Translations under genes and position numbers: made by a program | Source: Ailanthus altissimus | Lineage: Eukaryota > Streptophyta > Magnoliopsida > Sapindales > Simaroubaceae | DNA: 64,000 nt | Assembly (NCBI GenBank): GCA_946807835.1 | Contig: OX327695.1 | Coordinates: forward strand, 21,992,501 to 22,056,500 | Direction: 5' to 3' | Notes under the pieces: generated by a model | Told to the model about the DNA's origin: nothing | Database searches by the model: none | What the model saw: only the letters and a program-made list of their open reading frames with translations | Part shown: piece by piece, positions 43,536 to 54,704 of the stretch | How positions within the stretch are numbered: position 1 is the stretch's first letter | How the letters are laid out: the number at the start of each line of letters is the position of its first letter

Positions 43536-44358
43536 TAGGATTTAATCTAACAAACATCACTATTCTCCAGCTATCATGTTAGTTAGATGAAATGGCATTT
43601 CTCGGCGTGAGAGAATTTGAAGCGTCGAATTTCTTCAATAGTTAAGCTTGATCCTTGGCATTTGCTATATAGATAAGGGATCACTGTAACCCATTTTTTA
43701 AGAGAGAAACGGTGCAAGAGTAGAGATATAACCCATTTTTAGAGAGAAAAAGATAGAGCTTTCATAACACACACAAATGCGCCAATTCAACCATTATCCA
43801 ATTCTAATTTTGATTGTGATCATGATCATGAACTTATTTTTATTTTTTTTTCCAGTTGTTCATCAATTATCACTAGTAAGCCCATTCTCATCTTTTTTTT
43901 TCCTTTTTTATTTGTGGGTATAGTTATTGAGCGTCCTTTAACTAGGTAAATTTCTTAGTAGTATATGCATCTTTCATTTTGTTGTACTCTATGGAATACA
44001 TGTTTTGGAATGCCTATTATTTCTCTCTGTGGCATCTTGCACTTTTGGACCCCTTCTTTTTTTTTTATATGGAAATGTGCTTGACCATAGTGTTTGTGCT
44101 TGGTTTAGGATATTTAGCCTTATCCCCATTTCTAGTGTTTATAGAGAGATGTCAACGGGTATTTAAAGTAGGTCTCATAGTATAAGAGACCAAATAATTA
44201 CATATATTAGGCTTGACCTAAGTGATATAGAAAGGGAAGAAGAAGCCTTTTTATTATGTAGAAGGTGGTCCCAAAGGGATCTCGTTCCTCAAGGGGCGTT
44301 TGTAGATTTTGAACAAATGGTGGATCCCAAGATTGAGGCTGTTAAAACTCAGAGGTGA
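43536..44358 (+). other. Unassigned stretch before the C3 insertion
   Basis: This does not look like a transposon. It has a TATA-like CTATATAGAT (43662), and an ATG at 43777 opening a 48-codon frame to 43923 with a strongly hydrophobic, signal-peptide-like start (MRQFNHYPILILIVIM). A later coding-like stretch, in another phase, holds IEREEEAFLLCRRW and FVDFEQMVDPKIEAVKTQR (about 44228-44355). The second stretch ends precisely where C3 inserted. It could be the start of a host gene disrupted by C3, but no family is recognised and no splice joining convincingly links the pieces. Confidence 0.3.
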
Positions 44359-46437
44359 TGGAGTTGTGTGTGTGTCCACTGTGTTATGAGTGAATGTGTG
44401 TATTTTAAACAATTTAAAGATTGCATGTCTCACATACAACGCAGCAAAACTAATACACATTAATTTAATCTCATTACACTAATGGGGACTCACTTTCGAA
44501 GCGTGCTTTTAATAATTCTAGTTGAGGACGTGGTGGGCTTCCACAAATTAGAATAGTAGCTTTCTTTTTCGAAATATTTAAAGCAACTTTTGCTTTAATC
44601 TATTTTCTAAATCTCAATGCTTTTAACTTTAACCTTTACAGATATTGAAAATAATTCAATTTTTCTTTTCTTTTTTACTTCTCTCAGCCATGCACTATAT
44701 TTATAAGCAAAACTTGCCTCTTCATCAAGCAATCACATTAAATTCAAATGACACATGTAATATAGTGACAATGTAAGAAGAAAAGCTTACTCATTAAACA
44801 TGAATTGGTGGCAAAGTAAAGAAGCAATTAGTGGCATCATTCACGCTACCTCTTGCTTGAATTGAATTGAATTCAATTCCTCACATTTGCTTCACGCTAT
44901 CTGTTGTTTGAATTTAATTGAATTCAATTCCACAAATTTGATTCACGCCAATAAAGATGCAACAAGTAGCTATAACCTCCAAATTTAGCCGATTAAATTT
45001 TAACACTTTTTTTTCCCATGCAATGGAAATTGAACAAATGTGAAGTGAATGAATCAAATGAATTGTATTCATTTGATTACATAAAGGCCGAATTACAAAT
45101 ATAAAGAAATAATAATTATTTCATTTTTTTTTATAAAAACTTTATCTATTAATGCTCAAATTAGTACCTATATAAATTATTGGCACAATTTGACATATAC
45201 ACTAGGTAGATAAAAGTGTCAAGTCTTACTTAGCACGATTTTAGATTTAACACTTAAACTTTAACTACTCCCCGAGAGACCTTAAAGTAAATTCAGATTT
45301 TTCAAAAACTTCTTGGATCGAACAATTCGATCCGATGCGCTACCCACGTGCTCAATGAATACATTTCATATAGTGAGACTCCCTAGGGTCACACACATTT
45401 TGTCCCACGAAATATTTTCGTAAGTCCTTAATGTATCCCCACACACCCACATTATAGATAATACAAAATGGTGTGGTAAACCATACAAGTTGAGGTTAAT
45501 TCTTATTCGTACAATCCTTCCATCATTAATACCCTAGAAGAATTGAGACATAGATCAACACCGTCAAGTCCCTTATTACTCAACCATAAACTTATCTCTT
45601 TTAATTCATATTCCAATAAACAATATGTATAAATTCTTTTGCGATATTATTTACACCACAGAAAATTCTTTCCCGGGATAAATACTTATGGCCATAAGAC
45701 TTCCTAGAATACAACCTTAGAGCATCTTGATATTAAACTCACCTATATGAGCTAACGGATCACATATATACACTTACCGGACTCTATGAGTATCGGACCA
45801 TACCCAGCAACACCCAGCGGTCAGACCATAAAATATTTTTGACATGTGTGAAACCTAAGTATGATAGATTACTCACAAGCCTACTGTAGTGCTCAGGTCT
45901 AGGGACCACGAATACTACTCAATTCGAGAAGACCATTCACTAATAGATTTATAGGACTCTATTGGAGGTATTCATTAAGTCTGTTCAGTATTCAGTCCTT
46001 ATTATATACATGTATATCTATACGAGCTTTCACTAAGCTCATAGTTTGCTAATATTAACTATCTGCACTATTCAGATATAGACATACACTGATTTATATT
46101 AATCGGTTCCACTCGATAGATCCTGTATCGGTAGAAATAGATCAGGAACATATAATTTGAGAACATATTGACACAATGATGTTTCCTAGTAACGTTTGTA
46201 ACTATTTGCAACTATGTCATTGTAAATATATTCTTAGGTATTTGTCTTATTTTAGACAAGGTTCTAATTCTTTAGACCTAATCTAAACTCCTTCGGATCA
46301 ATGCAATATTCAAAATGTTACAAGCATCTTACTTTAATTAAAATAATTAGCAATTTAATGAAATATCTATTATTCCATAAGTATGAAATACAATATTCAT
46401 ACAAAATTGGGATGACACATGAGCATAAATCCCAACA
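44359..46437 (-). repeat. C3 3' LTR (2.08 kb)
   Basis: On the minus strand it begins TGTTGGGATTTATGC and ends CACACAACTCCA. It aligns with 53491-54704 (lower part) and 63253-64000 (upper part) of the split 5' LTR, sharing for example AATTGAACAAATGTGAAGTG (45026 and 54126). Comparison of the two copies gives the undisturbed site of the Athila-type insertion. Confidence 0.85.
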
Positions 46438-46447
46438 ACTCCCACTT
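46438..46447 (-). other. C3 polypurine tract
   Basis: The minus strand reads AAGTGGGAGT immediately before the TGTTGGG start of the 3' LTR. Confidence 0.75.
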
Positions 46448-47005
46448 GATCTAGTGTCATTCGTAATGGTGTCTAATACCTAGCGACTCCACATGTTTCT
46501 TAAACACCTTTGGAGTTAAGGCATTTGTGAATGGGTCCACTACATTATTTATAGAATCAACTCCTATTTATAGAATCAACTCCATAAAATACAACATCTC
46601 TTCAAAGGCCTTTGTGAGTGGGTCCACTACATTATTTATAGAATCAACTCCATAAAATACAATATCTCATCGAGCCAATATCTCTCTAACAATGTGGTAT
46701 TTTTTCTCCACATGCCTAGATCTCTGGTGTGCTCTTGACTCTTTTACCTGTGCAATGGCCCATTATTGTCGCAATATAATGGGATAGGATCCACGAAACT
46801 TAGGACTATACCGAGTTCATAGACATACTTTTTGATCCACACTGCTTCTAAAGCTGCAATATATTCTGCCTCTGTGGTAGGATCAGTTGTGGATCCCTGT
46901 TTGATATTCTTCCAACTTATGGCGGCGCCATTAAGAATAATACATATCCAAATGAAGACTTTCTATCATACGGATCAGATTGGAAGTCCGAGTCAGTGTA
47001 TCCTT
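46448..47005 (-). pseudogene. C3 RNase H remnant with local duplication
   Basis: Minus-strand frames are broken but show copia RNase H text such as YCDNNGPLHR-like (about 46760). Between 46521 and 46665 a segment containing GGTCCACTACATTATTTATA is present twice, with its tail AATCAACTCC three times, a local tandem duplication absent from normal copia RNase H. Confidence 0.6.
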
Positions 47006-47905
47006 TTACCTGTAAGTTATTTTCTCTGTATAAAAAAAACTTGTCCTTTGTACCCTTAAGGTATTTAAGGACATGTTGTCACCTGGATCAGACTGGTACT
47101 GGCATGTAACATTTACAACCATATTGATATCAGGTCTCGTACACATTATGGCATACATTAAGCTTCTAACAGTTGATGCATAAGGAATATTAGACATTTT
47201 AACCATTTTATTTTCCTTCTGAGGACACATCTTCCTCGAAAGATGAATGTCATGTTTAAAAGGTACATTAACTATCTTATAGGTACTAAAACTGTACCTT
47301 TCCAAGACACTATCGGTGTACAAAGATTGAAAGAGTCCTATTAGCCTCCTAGCTTTATCTTTAGAAAGTTTTATACCCAGTATATAGGAAGCCTCTCCTA
47401 AATATTTCAATGAGAAATTGTCACTAAAGTAACTTTTTACTGATTGTAACATACCGATATCATTCACAATGATCAGTATGTCATCCACATAAAGAATTAA
47501 AAAGATCCCATCGACCTTTTTATACACATATGCCTTATCTTCATTTTTTATGAAACTACACCCTCTGATTACCTCATCAAAATGAAGATTCTAGCTTCAA
47601 GAAGCCTGCCTAAGTTCATAAATAGACTTCTTCCATTTGCATACAAGACCAGAAGAAATGGCAGATGCAAACCCTTCAGGTTGTTCCATGAATATCTTTT
47701 CCTTGAGATATCCATTCAAGAACGTCGTTTTTACATCCATCTGCAAAATTTTGAAAGTCATAGTACATAAATTTTTTTAATAAAATCCTTATTGACTTAA
47801 GCATCACAACTGGTGCAAATGTTTCCTCAAAATCGATCCCTGATCATTGCGTATAACCTTTTCTACCAGGTGGGCTTTAAAGGTTTCTACGTTCCCATTG
47901 GGCCA
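47006..47905 (-). pseudogene. C3 reverse transcriptase
   Basis: The 173-codon frame 47527-47006 encodes the palm and connection: FLILYVDDILIIVND with the YVDD catalytic pair at 47491-47480, FSLKYLGEASYILGIKLSKD, and PYASTVRSLMYAIMCTRPDI. These blocks define copia RT. The fingers and N-terminal region ([16 protein letters not shown], about 47740-47700) lie upstream in other frames. The core catalytic motif is unchanged, but the polyprotein is broken, so the enzyme is not made as such. Confidence 0.8.
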
Positions 47906-48229
47906 ACCCTTTCGCTTATAAAACCATTGACATCAGATAAGAACTATTCCTTTAGGAAGCTTAACTAAGTCCAAGACTTGGTGTTGATGCATAGAGTCAA
48001 TTTCAGATTTTATGGCATCTTGTTATTTTTGTGAATCAATATCTAATATTGCCTCTCTGTAGGTTAAAAGATCATTTTCTTCCACTAAGAAAATCTCAGA
48101 GGTACATTTAAGTATCGTACCATACCTTTCAGGTTGCCTTAATATCTTTTGTGACCTATATAGAAGATGTGTAAAAGGTAATTTGCTCAATTGAGCCTGT
48201 GGTTCCATTTATGGTTTATTTTGATTGAC

Positions 48230-49224
48230 TGTTTCTCTATAAAAGTGTATTTTGAGCAACGAACACATTTCATTCCTTAAGATTATAGAACTGGTATCCC
48301 ATTAAGTTCATGGGATAACCAATAAATCGATACTTGTACCCACTGGGTGCAAATTTATCATGTTGTGTAACGTTTACATAAGTAGGACAACCTCAAATCT
48401 TAAAATATTTAAGACTTGGATTCCTTCTTGTCTATATCTCATAGGGAGTGGAAAGAACGGCTTTAGATGAAACTCTATTTAATACATGAGTAGCAGTATG
48501 TAGAGCAAAGCCCAAAGATATTTAGGAAGATTGATGAAGCTCATCATCAATAAGACCATATCTAATAAATTCTGATTCCTCCTCTCCGAAACACCATTGT
48601 GCTGTGGAGTAGCTAGAGCACTATACTGAGCGAGAATTCTATTCTTCTTAAATAATTCAAAAATTCATTGCCTATGTATTCTTTGCCTCAATCTGATTGA
48701 AGGCATTTGTCATGCATACTGATTTATTTCTCTACTTCAAATCTAAATTCCTTGAACTTTTCAAAGGTTTCAGACTTGTGTCTCATAAGAAACACATACC
48801 ATATCGTGACAAATCATCAATGAAGGTTACGAAGTATTAAAATCCACCCATAGCAGCGTAATTTATTGGACCATATACATCACTATATATTAGTTCCAAT
48901 AAACTAGTGGCACAGTGTCCAACATTAGTAAAAGAAAATTTGGTCATTTTTCCTTGAATATATGATTTATAAACTGGATAAGGTTCTATGGTTAAATCAA
49001 GTATTCGACCATTCTTAACCAGACGAGACAAGTGTCTAATGCCTATATGACATAATTTCATATGCCACAATTCTGTTTCATTTAAAGTTCCCGAACTACT
49101 TGCTGTATTTACCTGTACATTCATGATATTTTGTATTGTATTCAAAATATAATGACCATTAATTAACTGACAATGAGCTATCAAAACATTATGCATATCA
49201 TATAAACATAAGGAACGATTCCGT
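48230..49224 (-). pseudogene. C3 pre-integrase and integrase
   Basis: The 119-codon frame 49196-48837 carries ELWHMKLCHIGIRHLSRLVK, the H..H part of the integrase zinc domain, then a PVYKSYIQGKM block in which the usual paired cysteines are lost, and LIYSDVYGPI at the start of the catalytic core. Downstream, FVTFIDDLSRYG (about 48815) continues the core in another frame. The reading began upstream at about 49224 and continues past the inserted unit at 51806. Confidence 0.75.
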
Positions 49225-49252
49225 ATATATATATATATATATATATATATGA
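49224..49252. repeat. (TA)n microsatellite
   Basis: About 13 TA units lie between the integrase remnant and the left target duplication of the palindrome-tipped unit. Its position next to the palindrome is notable because such AT tracts favour breakage and extrusion. Confidence 0.9.
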
Positions 49253-49257
49253 TAATC
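49253..49257. repeat. TAATC target duplication, left copy
   Basis: TAATC directly precedes the unit 49258-51798 and recurs directly after it at 51799-51803. Confidence 0.8.
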
Positions 49258-49627
49258 TGTTAGAGTGTGTGGGGCCCACCAACGCTTTGGTACCCAACCA
49301 GTGGCTGACACCTCAGCACCTACTGGCGCCCCAGCACACAATCCGCAGGTAACCTGCACCCCCAAGGAATCGAACCCCCGCCCCCATCTCCATGGAGGCC
49401 TTATAGGCCTTTAGAGGTTCGTCCTTGTACCCATTGAGCTGGCCAGCCCAATGGGTACAAGAACGAACCTCTAAAGGCCTATAAGGCCTCCATGGAGATG
49501 GGGGCGGGGGTTCGATTCCTTGGGGGTGCAGGTTACCTGCGGATTATGTGCTGGGGCGCCAGTAGGTGCTGAGGTGTCAGCCACTGGTTGGGTACCAAAG
49601 CGTTGGTGGGCCCCACACACTCTAACA
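49258..49627. repeat. Near-perfect 370-bp GC-rich palindrome
   Basis: The two 185-base arms are reverse complements, centred on TGGCCA (between 49442 and 49443). By eye only three base pairs mismatch (near 49339, 49426 and 49436 with their partners). Ends are TGTTAGAG and CTCTAACA. Each arm carries a perfect tRNA box B (GGTTCGATTCC: plus strand 49509-49519, minus strand 49376-49366) and a box-A-like AGCYCAATGGG next to the centre, so both promoters would point outward. The GC-rich block contrasts strongly with the AT-rich surroundings. Each arm looks like a tRNA-derived SINE, joined head to head. Confidence 0.9.
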
Positions 49628-51798
49628 TTAATAAATATTTAATTAACTTAACCATAGTTAATTGTGTTCATCATACAAACAATATACATATCTCATACAT
49701 ACATGTGCACAGCGGAAGATTAAATACAATGAACACAGAAAATAACATTTGATTAAACTGAAATTCGAGATTGAGAAAATATCACCAATGAAGCCTTTGG
49801 ATTAATTTTCTTGAAGTCCACCATGAAATGAATCTTTGATCAATTCTAGCAATCAACAAGGGTGGGTTTCATTGTCTAGAATGACAGCATCTTAATCCAG
49901 CATTTATGTTTAACTCTTAAACATTTTACAAAGTTAAACTATTTAACTTAATTAAATTTATTTTTCCTTTTATTCAACTCTTGAATAAATAAAACAAATC
50001 TTGTTTTTAGTTATTACATTTAGTAACCATTAATTCAATTTGTTTTGTTGTTCTAACACTTAAAACACAAAACAAACAATTTCAATTTCTCAAATTGAAT
50101 TGGCTCCCAAAATGCAAAACCTAAAATCTAAAACATTATTGATTTTCAATTTCATTTCACTTTATATTCAAATGCATTAATTCCAAACTAATTTGAATTT
50201 CATTTGCATTTCATTTGGCTTAACCTAACCTTAGTTAACATTTAACCTTAGTTAGATTATTTTAACTTAACCTTTAAGTTAATAAATATTTAATTAATTT
50301 AACCATAGTTAACTAACTTAACTATGGTTAAGTTAACCTTTACTTAACCTTTAAGTAAGGTTAACTTAATTAACTATATGATTAACCTTTAATCATAGTT
50401 AAATTAAATTATTTATTTAACAATTAAATAAATAAATATTTATTCTTATTATTTAACAATTAAATAATCATAAAGTGAAATTACTATTATATCCTTACTC
50501 GGTTACCAAGTTAACCTAAAGTGGGTCCCACTAATTTAACCACATACTTTAGTTAACGTAACCTTAGTAATTGCTGAATTATACTGTATTGAACAATTCA
50601 ATACGGTACACTGCCCAAGTGCTCAAAGAGTACATTTCATATTGGGACTCTCTAGGTCTACACCCGATTTGTCAAATGGAACTGTTCCATTAATCCGTAA
50701 TCGATGCCCCACACACACGTTACGAATATTACAAATCAGCGTGTCAGACCATACAAGTTGAGGTCATAACGTATACGTATAATCCTTCCATCATTTATAT
50801 CCTAGATGTGCGGGGATATAGATTAGCACCGTCAAATCCCCATTTGCTCATCCATAAACTTATCTCCAGATTCGTATCTCGATAAACAATATACACAAAC
50901 ACTTTTGCTATATTGTTTAACCCTATGGGAAACTCTTTTCCCGGGTTTATGCTTGTGGCCACAAGACTTTATGAAATACAACCTCGGAGCATCGGATATA
51001 CAACTTACCTACGTAAGTTGACGGATCCCGTATCTACGCACACCGGACTCCATGAGCATCGGACCATACCCAGCGACACATAGCGGTCAGACCATGAAAG
51101 GTCTCTGACATATGTGGAACCAAAGCATGATGGATCACTCACAAGACCACCGTGGCGCTCAGGTCAAAGGACCATGAATACTACTCAACTCGGGAAGACC
51201 TTCTTTTGACGGTGTCATAGGATATCTATTGGGGTCCTCATAAGTCTGTTCAGTATCCAGTCTTGACTGGATACCCGCATGCCTATACAAGCTCTAAGCT
51301 CATGGTCAGCTAAGAACAACCATCTGAACCAGTCAGATATAAATATACACTAATCTATATAAAGTGAATCACCGATAGACCCGCATTAGTGATTATAGAT
51401 CAGGAACATTATCTTTGAGACATACTTACATAATGATATTTCTTAACACCTATTGCAACTCTTTGCAACTATATCATTACAAGTATACTCTCAGGTCTTT
51501 GTCCCATTATAGACAAGGCTCTAACTCTTTAGACCTCGCTGACTCTTATAACCTGCTAACTCTTAACAGTGCTAACTTTTAGCATTTATAACTCTCAGCT
51601 TTGCTAACTATTAGTTCTGATCTAAACTCCTTTAGACCAGATCTGAACTCTTTCAGATCAAACAATGTCTCTAATGTTACAAGCATTATACCATATTAAT
51701 ATGATATTAACAATCTTTATTCGAAATGTTTATTGTATAAATATTAACAATTAATATTCATACAATATTGGAATGACACGTGAGCACCAGCTCCAACA
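49258..51798 (-). mobile_element. LTR-like unit tipped with a palindrome, inserted in C3
   Basis: The minus strand runs from TGTTGGAGCTGGTGC (51798 down) to CTCTAACA (49258), flanked by TAATC on both sides, and it separates C3 protease from pre-integrase. Its right 1.2 kb resembles the corresponding part of the C3 LTR, for example ACCATACCCAGCGACAC (51063) versus ACCATACCCAGCAACAC (45792), so it belongs to a related copia LTR family. It contains no coding sequence and so is a solo LTR or a non-autonomous unit. Unlike the C3 LTR, its 3' end is a 370-bp palindrome. A low-complexity TTAACCTTA-rich segment lies at about 50220-50400. Confidence 0.8.
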
Positions 51799-51803
51799 TA
51801 ATC
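51799..51803. repeat. TAATC target duplication, right copy
   Basis: Partner of 49253-49257. Confidence 0.8.
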
Positions 51804-52907
51804 CTCACTATCAAGTACAATAAGGGATACTATTTATCTTAAAATACAGGGTACAAAAAGACAGTTATACAACATTATAGTTCTATTACATGAGAGATGT
51901 AAATCAAAATATCCCACAGTCTCGACCTAAAGAAAATCTCTATTTCCAACACGAAGCTGAATCTCTCCCGGGTCTAACATATTATAGATGTGAGAATAAG
52001 AAGCAGTATCCAATACCCAGACAGAATTAGCATCATATGCTAAAGAAATGTCAATAATAGGTAAACATATACCTGAAGGATTCTTTTTTACTGAGGTAAG
52101 GTACCTTTGGCAATTTCTTTTCCAATGTCCTTCCTCGCCACAGTGAAAACATTTTCCTTTATCTTTTATCTATGGTTTGGATATAGATCGTCTTTTGAGG
52201 ACCAATCCTGGGTGCATGCCTTACCTTCTTTTTCTTCTTTCCTTTAGGCTTCCTAGAAGCCTTAGGAATAGAAGATGAAGCACCCTGAACAAATAAGGAA
52301 GATATCACTTTATTCATGTCCTCTTCTGCTGTCTTCAACATATTATGAAGTTCAGCATAAGATGGGGTCATTCCTTGCATATTAAAATTCATTATGGCCT
52401 GAAAGACCATAGAAGAGATTGGAGAATCAAATTATTCCCTAGATATTTTTTTAATGTAATATCAATCATCTCTAACCTCTCGATTATAGAAATTATATTG
52501 AGGACATGGAGACTGACTAAACTGCCCTCAGAAAGTCTACACTAAAAAAGCGATTTAGCAACTCTATATGCCTCAACCTGAGGACGGTCGCCAAACAACT
52601 CCTTCAAATGAAGCATAATGCTAAAAACATCGCCTATAAGAGCATGCTCTCTCTGTAAACCTGTAGACATAAAGGCAATGACGTAAGATTTAACTTTCAA
52701 ACCATCATCCAGCCATTTCTGATAAGTCACCCTCTCTTCAGGGGTGGCTTCATCAAAATTTTCTGTGGGCATACGCTGATCTATCACATATCCAAAAAAT
52801 TTAGAATTGAGAACAATTCCCACATTCATCAACTAGTATTTATAGTTTTCTGCGCCTTTAAGTCAGTTTGCATCCAATATGCATGCCAACGGATTAGATG
52901 AAATCAT
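51804..52907 (-). pseudogene. C3 gag and protease
   Basis: A probable ATG at 52907 (minus) opens SNPLACILDAN, followed by the 96-codon frame 52832-52542 with VGIVLNSKFFGYVID and the closing block VEAYRVAKSLF, typical of copia gag. A second open piece, 52410-52159, contains MTPSYAELHNMLKTAEEDM and a lysine-rich stretch. In another frame follows a complete zinc knuckle CFHCGEEGHWKRNC (about 52150-52109). Next is VWVLDTASYSHIYNML, the protease active site with DTA instead of DSG/DTG (about 52015). Frameshifts separate the pieces. The frame stops being readable at 51804 where the palindrome-tipped unit starts. Confidence 0.8.
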
Positions 52908-53470
52908 TTTATCTTTACAAGAGAAAATAAGAGATGTTAGCGAAAAATGAATATTTCAATTGCTAATTTTCGTTTTAGATTAAGGATATAATCAAATTAT
53001 ATATTTTTTAAATCTAAAACACTCTCCCACTGCTTTACATAATCCCTTAAATATCTCAAAAGAAAAAACAACAATTTAAACTCTTTAAATTATACAGTAA
53101 GAAGTACAAACAAATAGCCCACAATATTTATAACCTTTATAACAATTATAAATTATGAAAAATAAACAATTTATTTTTAAACTCTTAAAAATAAATATTT
53201 GAAGTAACCGATGTAATTATAGCTTTCATAGGTTCCAGGAACTGCGACATTGAAGACTCAGCCTTAAGTGTCACATAACCAACCTAAACACGTTGCGGTG
53301 CTAAGGCCTCAACCTTAGTACCGTTTCACTTAGCCTATAACATTGTGGTGTCCCTTTCAGCTACATGTCAATTATGAAATTTTCAACACTTGAAACACAT
53401 AATCAATAGCACCGGGATATCTAATTACACCACGTACACTCCAATACAAGTACAATCAATACAACACAGC
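52908..53470 (-). other. C3 leader between primer-binding site and gag
   Basis: AT-rich with no ORF, in the normal leader position. No other feature is seen. Confidence 0.6.
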
Positions 53471-53486
53471 GATCTGATGCTAATTG
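53471..53486 (-). other. Degenerate primer-binding site of C3
   Basis: The minus strand reads ATTAGCATCAGATC, three changes from ATTGGTATCAGAGC, just inside the 5' LTR end (CAACTCCA at 53498-53491). Confidence 0.6.
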
Positions 53487-53490
53487 TTAA

Positions 53491-54704
53491 TGGAGTTGTG
53501 TGCGTGTGCACTACGTTATTAGTGAATGTGTGCATTTTAAATAATTTAAATATTTTATGTCTCATATACAACGCAACGAAATTAATACACATTAATTTAA
53601 TCTCATTACACTAATGAGATTAGGGGACTCACCTTCGAAGTGTGCTTTTAACAATTCTAGTTAGGGACGTGGTGGGCTTTCACAAGTTAGAATAGTAGCT
53701 TTCTTTTTCAGAATATTTAAAGCAACTTTTGCTTTATTTTATTTTCTATCTCTCAGATGCTTTTAACTTCAACCTTTACAGATACTAAAAATAATTCAAA
53801 TTTTTTTCTTTTTTTTACTTCTCTTTGTCAGGCACTATATTTATAGGCAAAGCTTGCCTTTTTATCAAGCAGTCACATGAAATTCAAATGACACATGTAA
53901 TATAGTGACAAGGTAAAAAGAAAAGCTTATTCATTAAACATGAATTGACGGCAAAATAAAGAAGCAATTGGTGGCATCATTCACGCCACCTCTTGCTTGA
54001 ATTGAATTGAATTGCATTCCTCAAATTTGATTCATGCCAATGGAGATGCAACAAGTAGCTATAACCTCCAAATTTAGCCAATTAAATTTTAACATACTTT
54101 ATTTATTTTTGTTCCATCCAATGGAAATTGAACAAATGTGAAGTGAATGAGTCAAATAAATTGTATTCATTTGATTACATAAAGGCCGAATTGCAAATAT
54201 AAAGAAATAATAATTATTTTATTTTATTTTATTTTATTTTTTATAAAAAATATATCTACCAATGCTCAAATTAGTACTCACGGAAATTATTGGCATAATT
54301 TAAGGTATACACTAGGTAGATAAAAGTGTCAAGTTTCACTTAGCACAATTTTAGGCATAACACTTAAAACTTAGCTACTCCCTGAGAGACCCTAAAATAA
54401 ATAAGTAGTTAATTAATTTAATTTAATTTAAACAAGACAATAATTATTTTATTTAAATGATAGCTATATCTACCAATGTTCAATTTAGTACCCATACAAA
54501 TTATTGGCACAATTTGAGATATATACGAGGTAGATAAAAGTGTCAAGTCTCACTTGGCACAATTTTAGATTTAACACTTAAACCTTAGCTACTTTTCGAG
54601 AGACCCTAAAGTAAATTCATATTTTTTGAAAACTTCTCAGATCGAACAATTCGATTCAGTGCGCTATCCACATGCTCAACGAGTACACTTCATATAATGA
54701 GACT
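53491..54704 (-). repeat. C3 5' LTR, lower part, with internal tandem duplication
   Basis: Aligns with 44359-45375 of the 3' LTR. It differs by a duplicated segment: about 54254-54410 and 54468-54622 both carry GGTAGATAAAAGTGTCAAG and GAGAGACCCTAAA, which the 3' LTR has once (about 45205-45290). It ends at the Athila-type insertion; the rest of this LTR is at 63253-64000. Confidence 0.85.

Noticed and set aside
49258..49627. Palindrome as a genuine tRNA gene pair
   Set aside because: Box B is perfect, but no cloverleaf, acceptor stem or anticodon arm could be drawn; SINE-like is the better description.
49258..49627. Palindrome as an independent foldback transposon with its own target duplication
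   Set aside because: Left flank TAATC and right flank TTAAT do not match, while TAATC matches the far end of the 2.54-kb unit.
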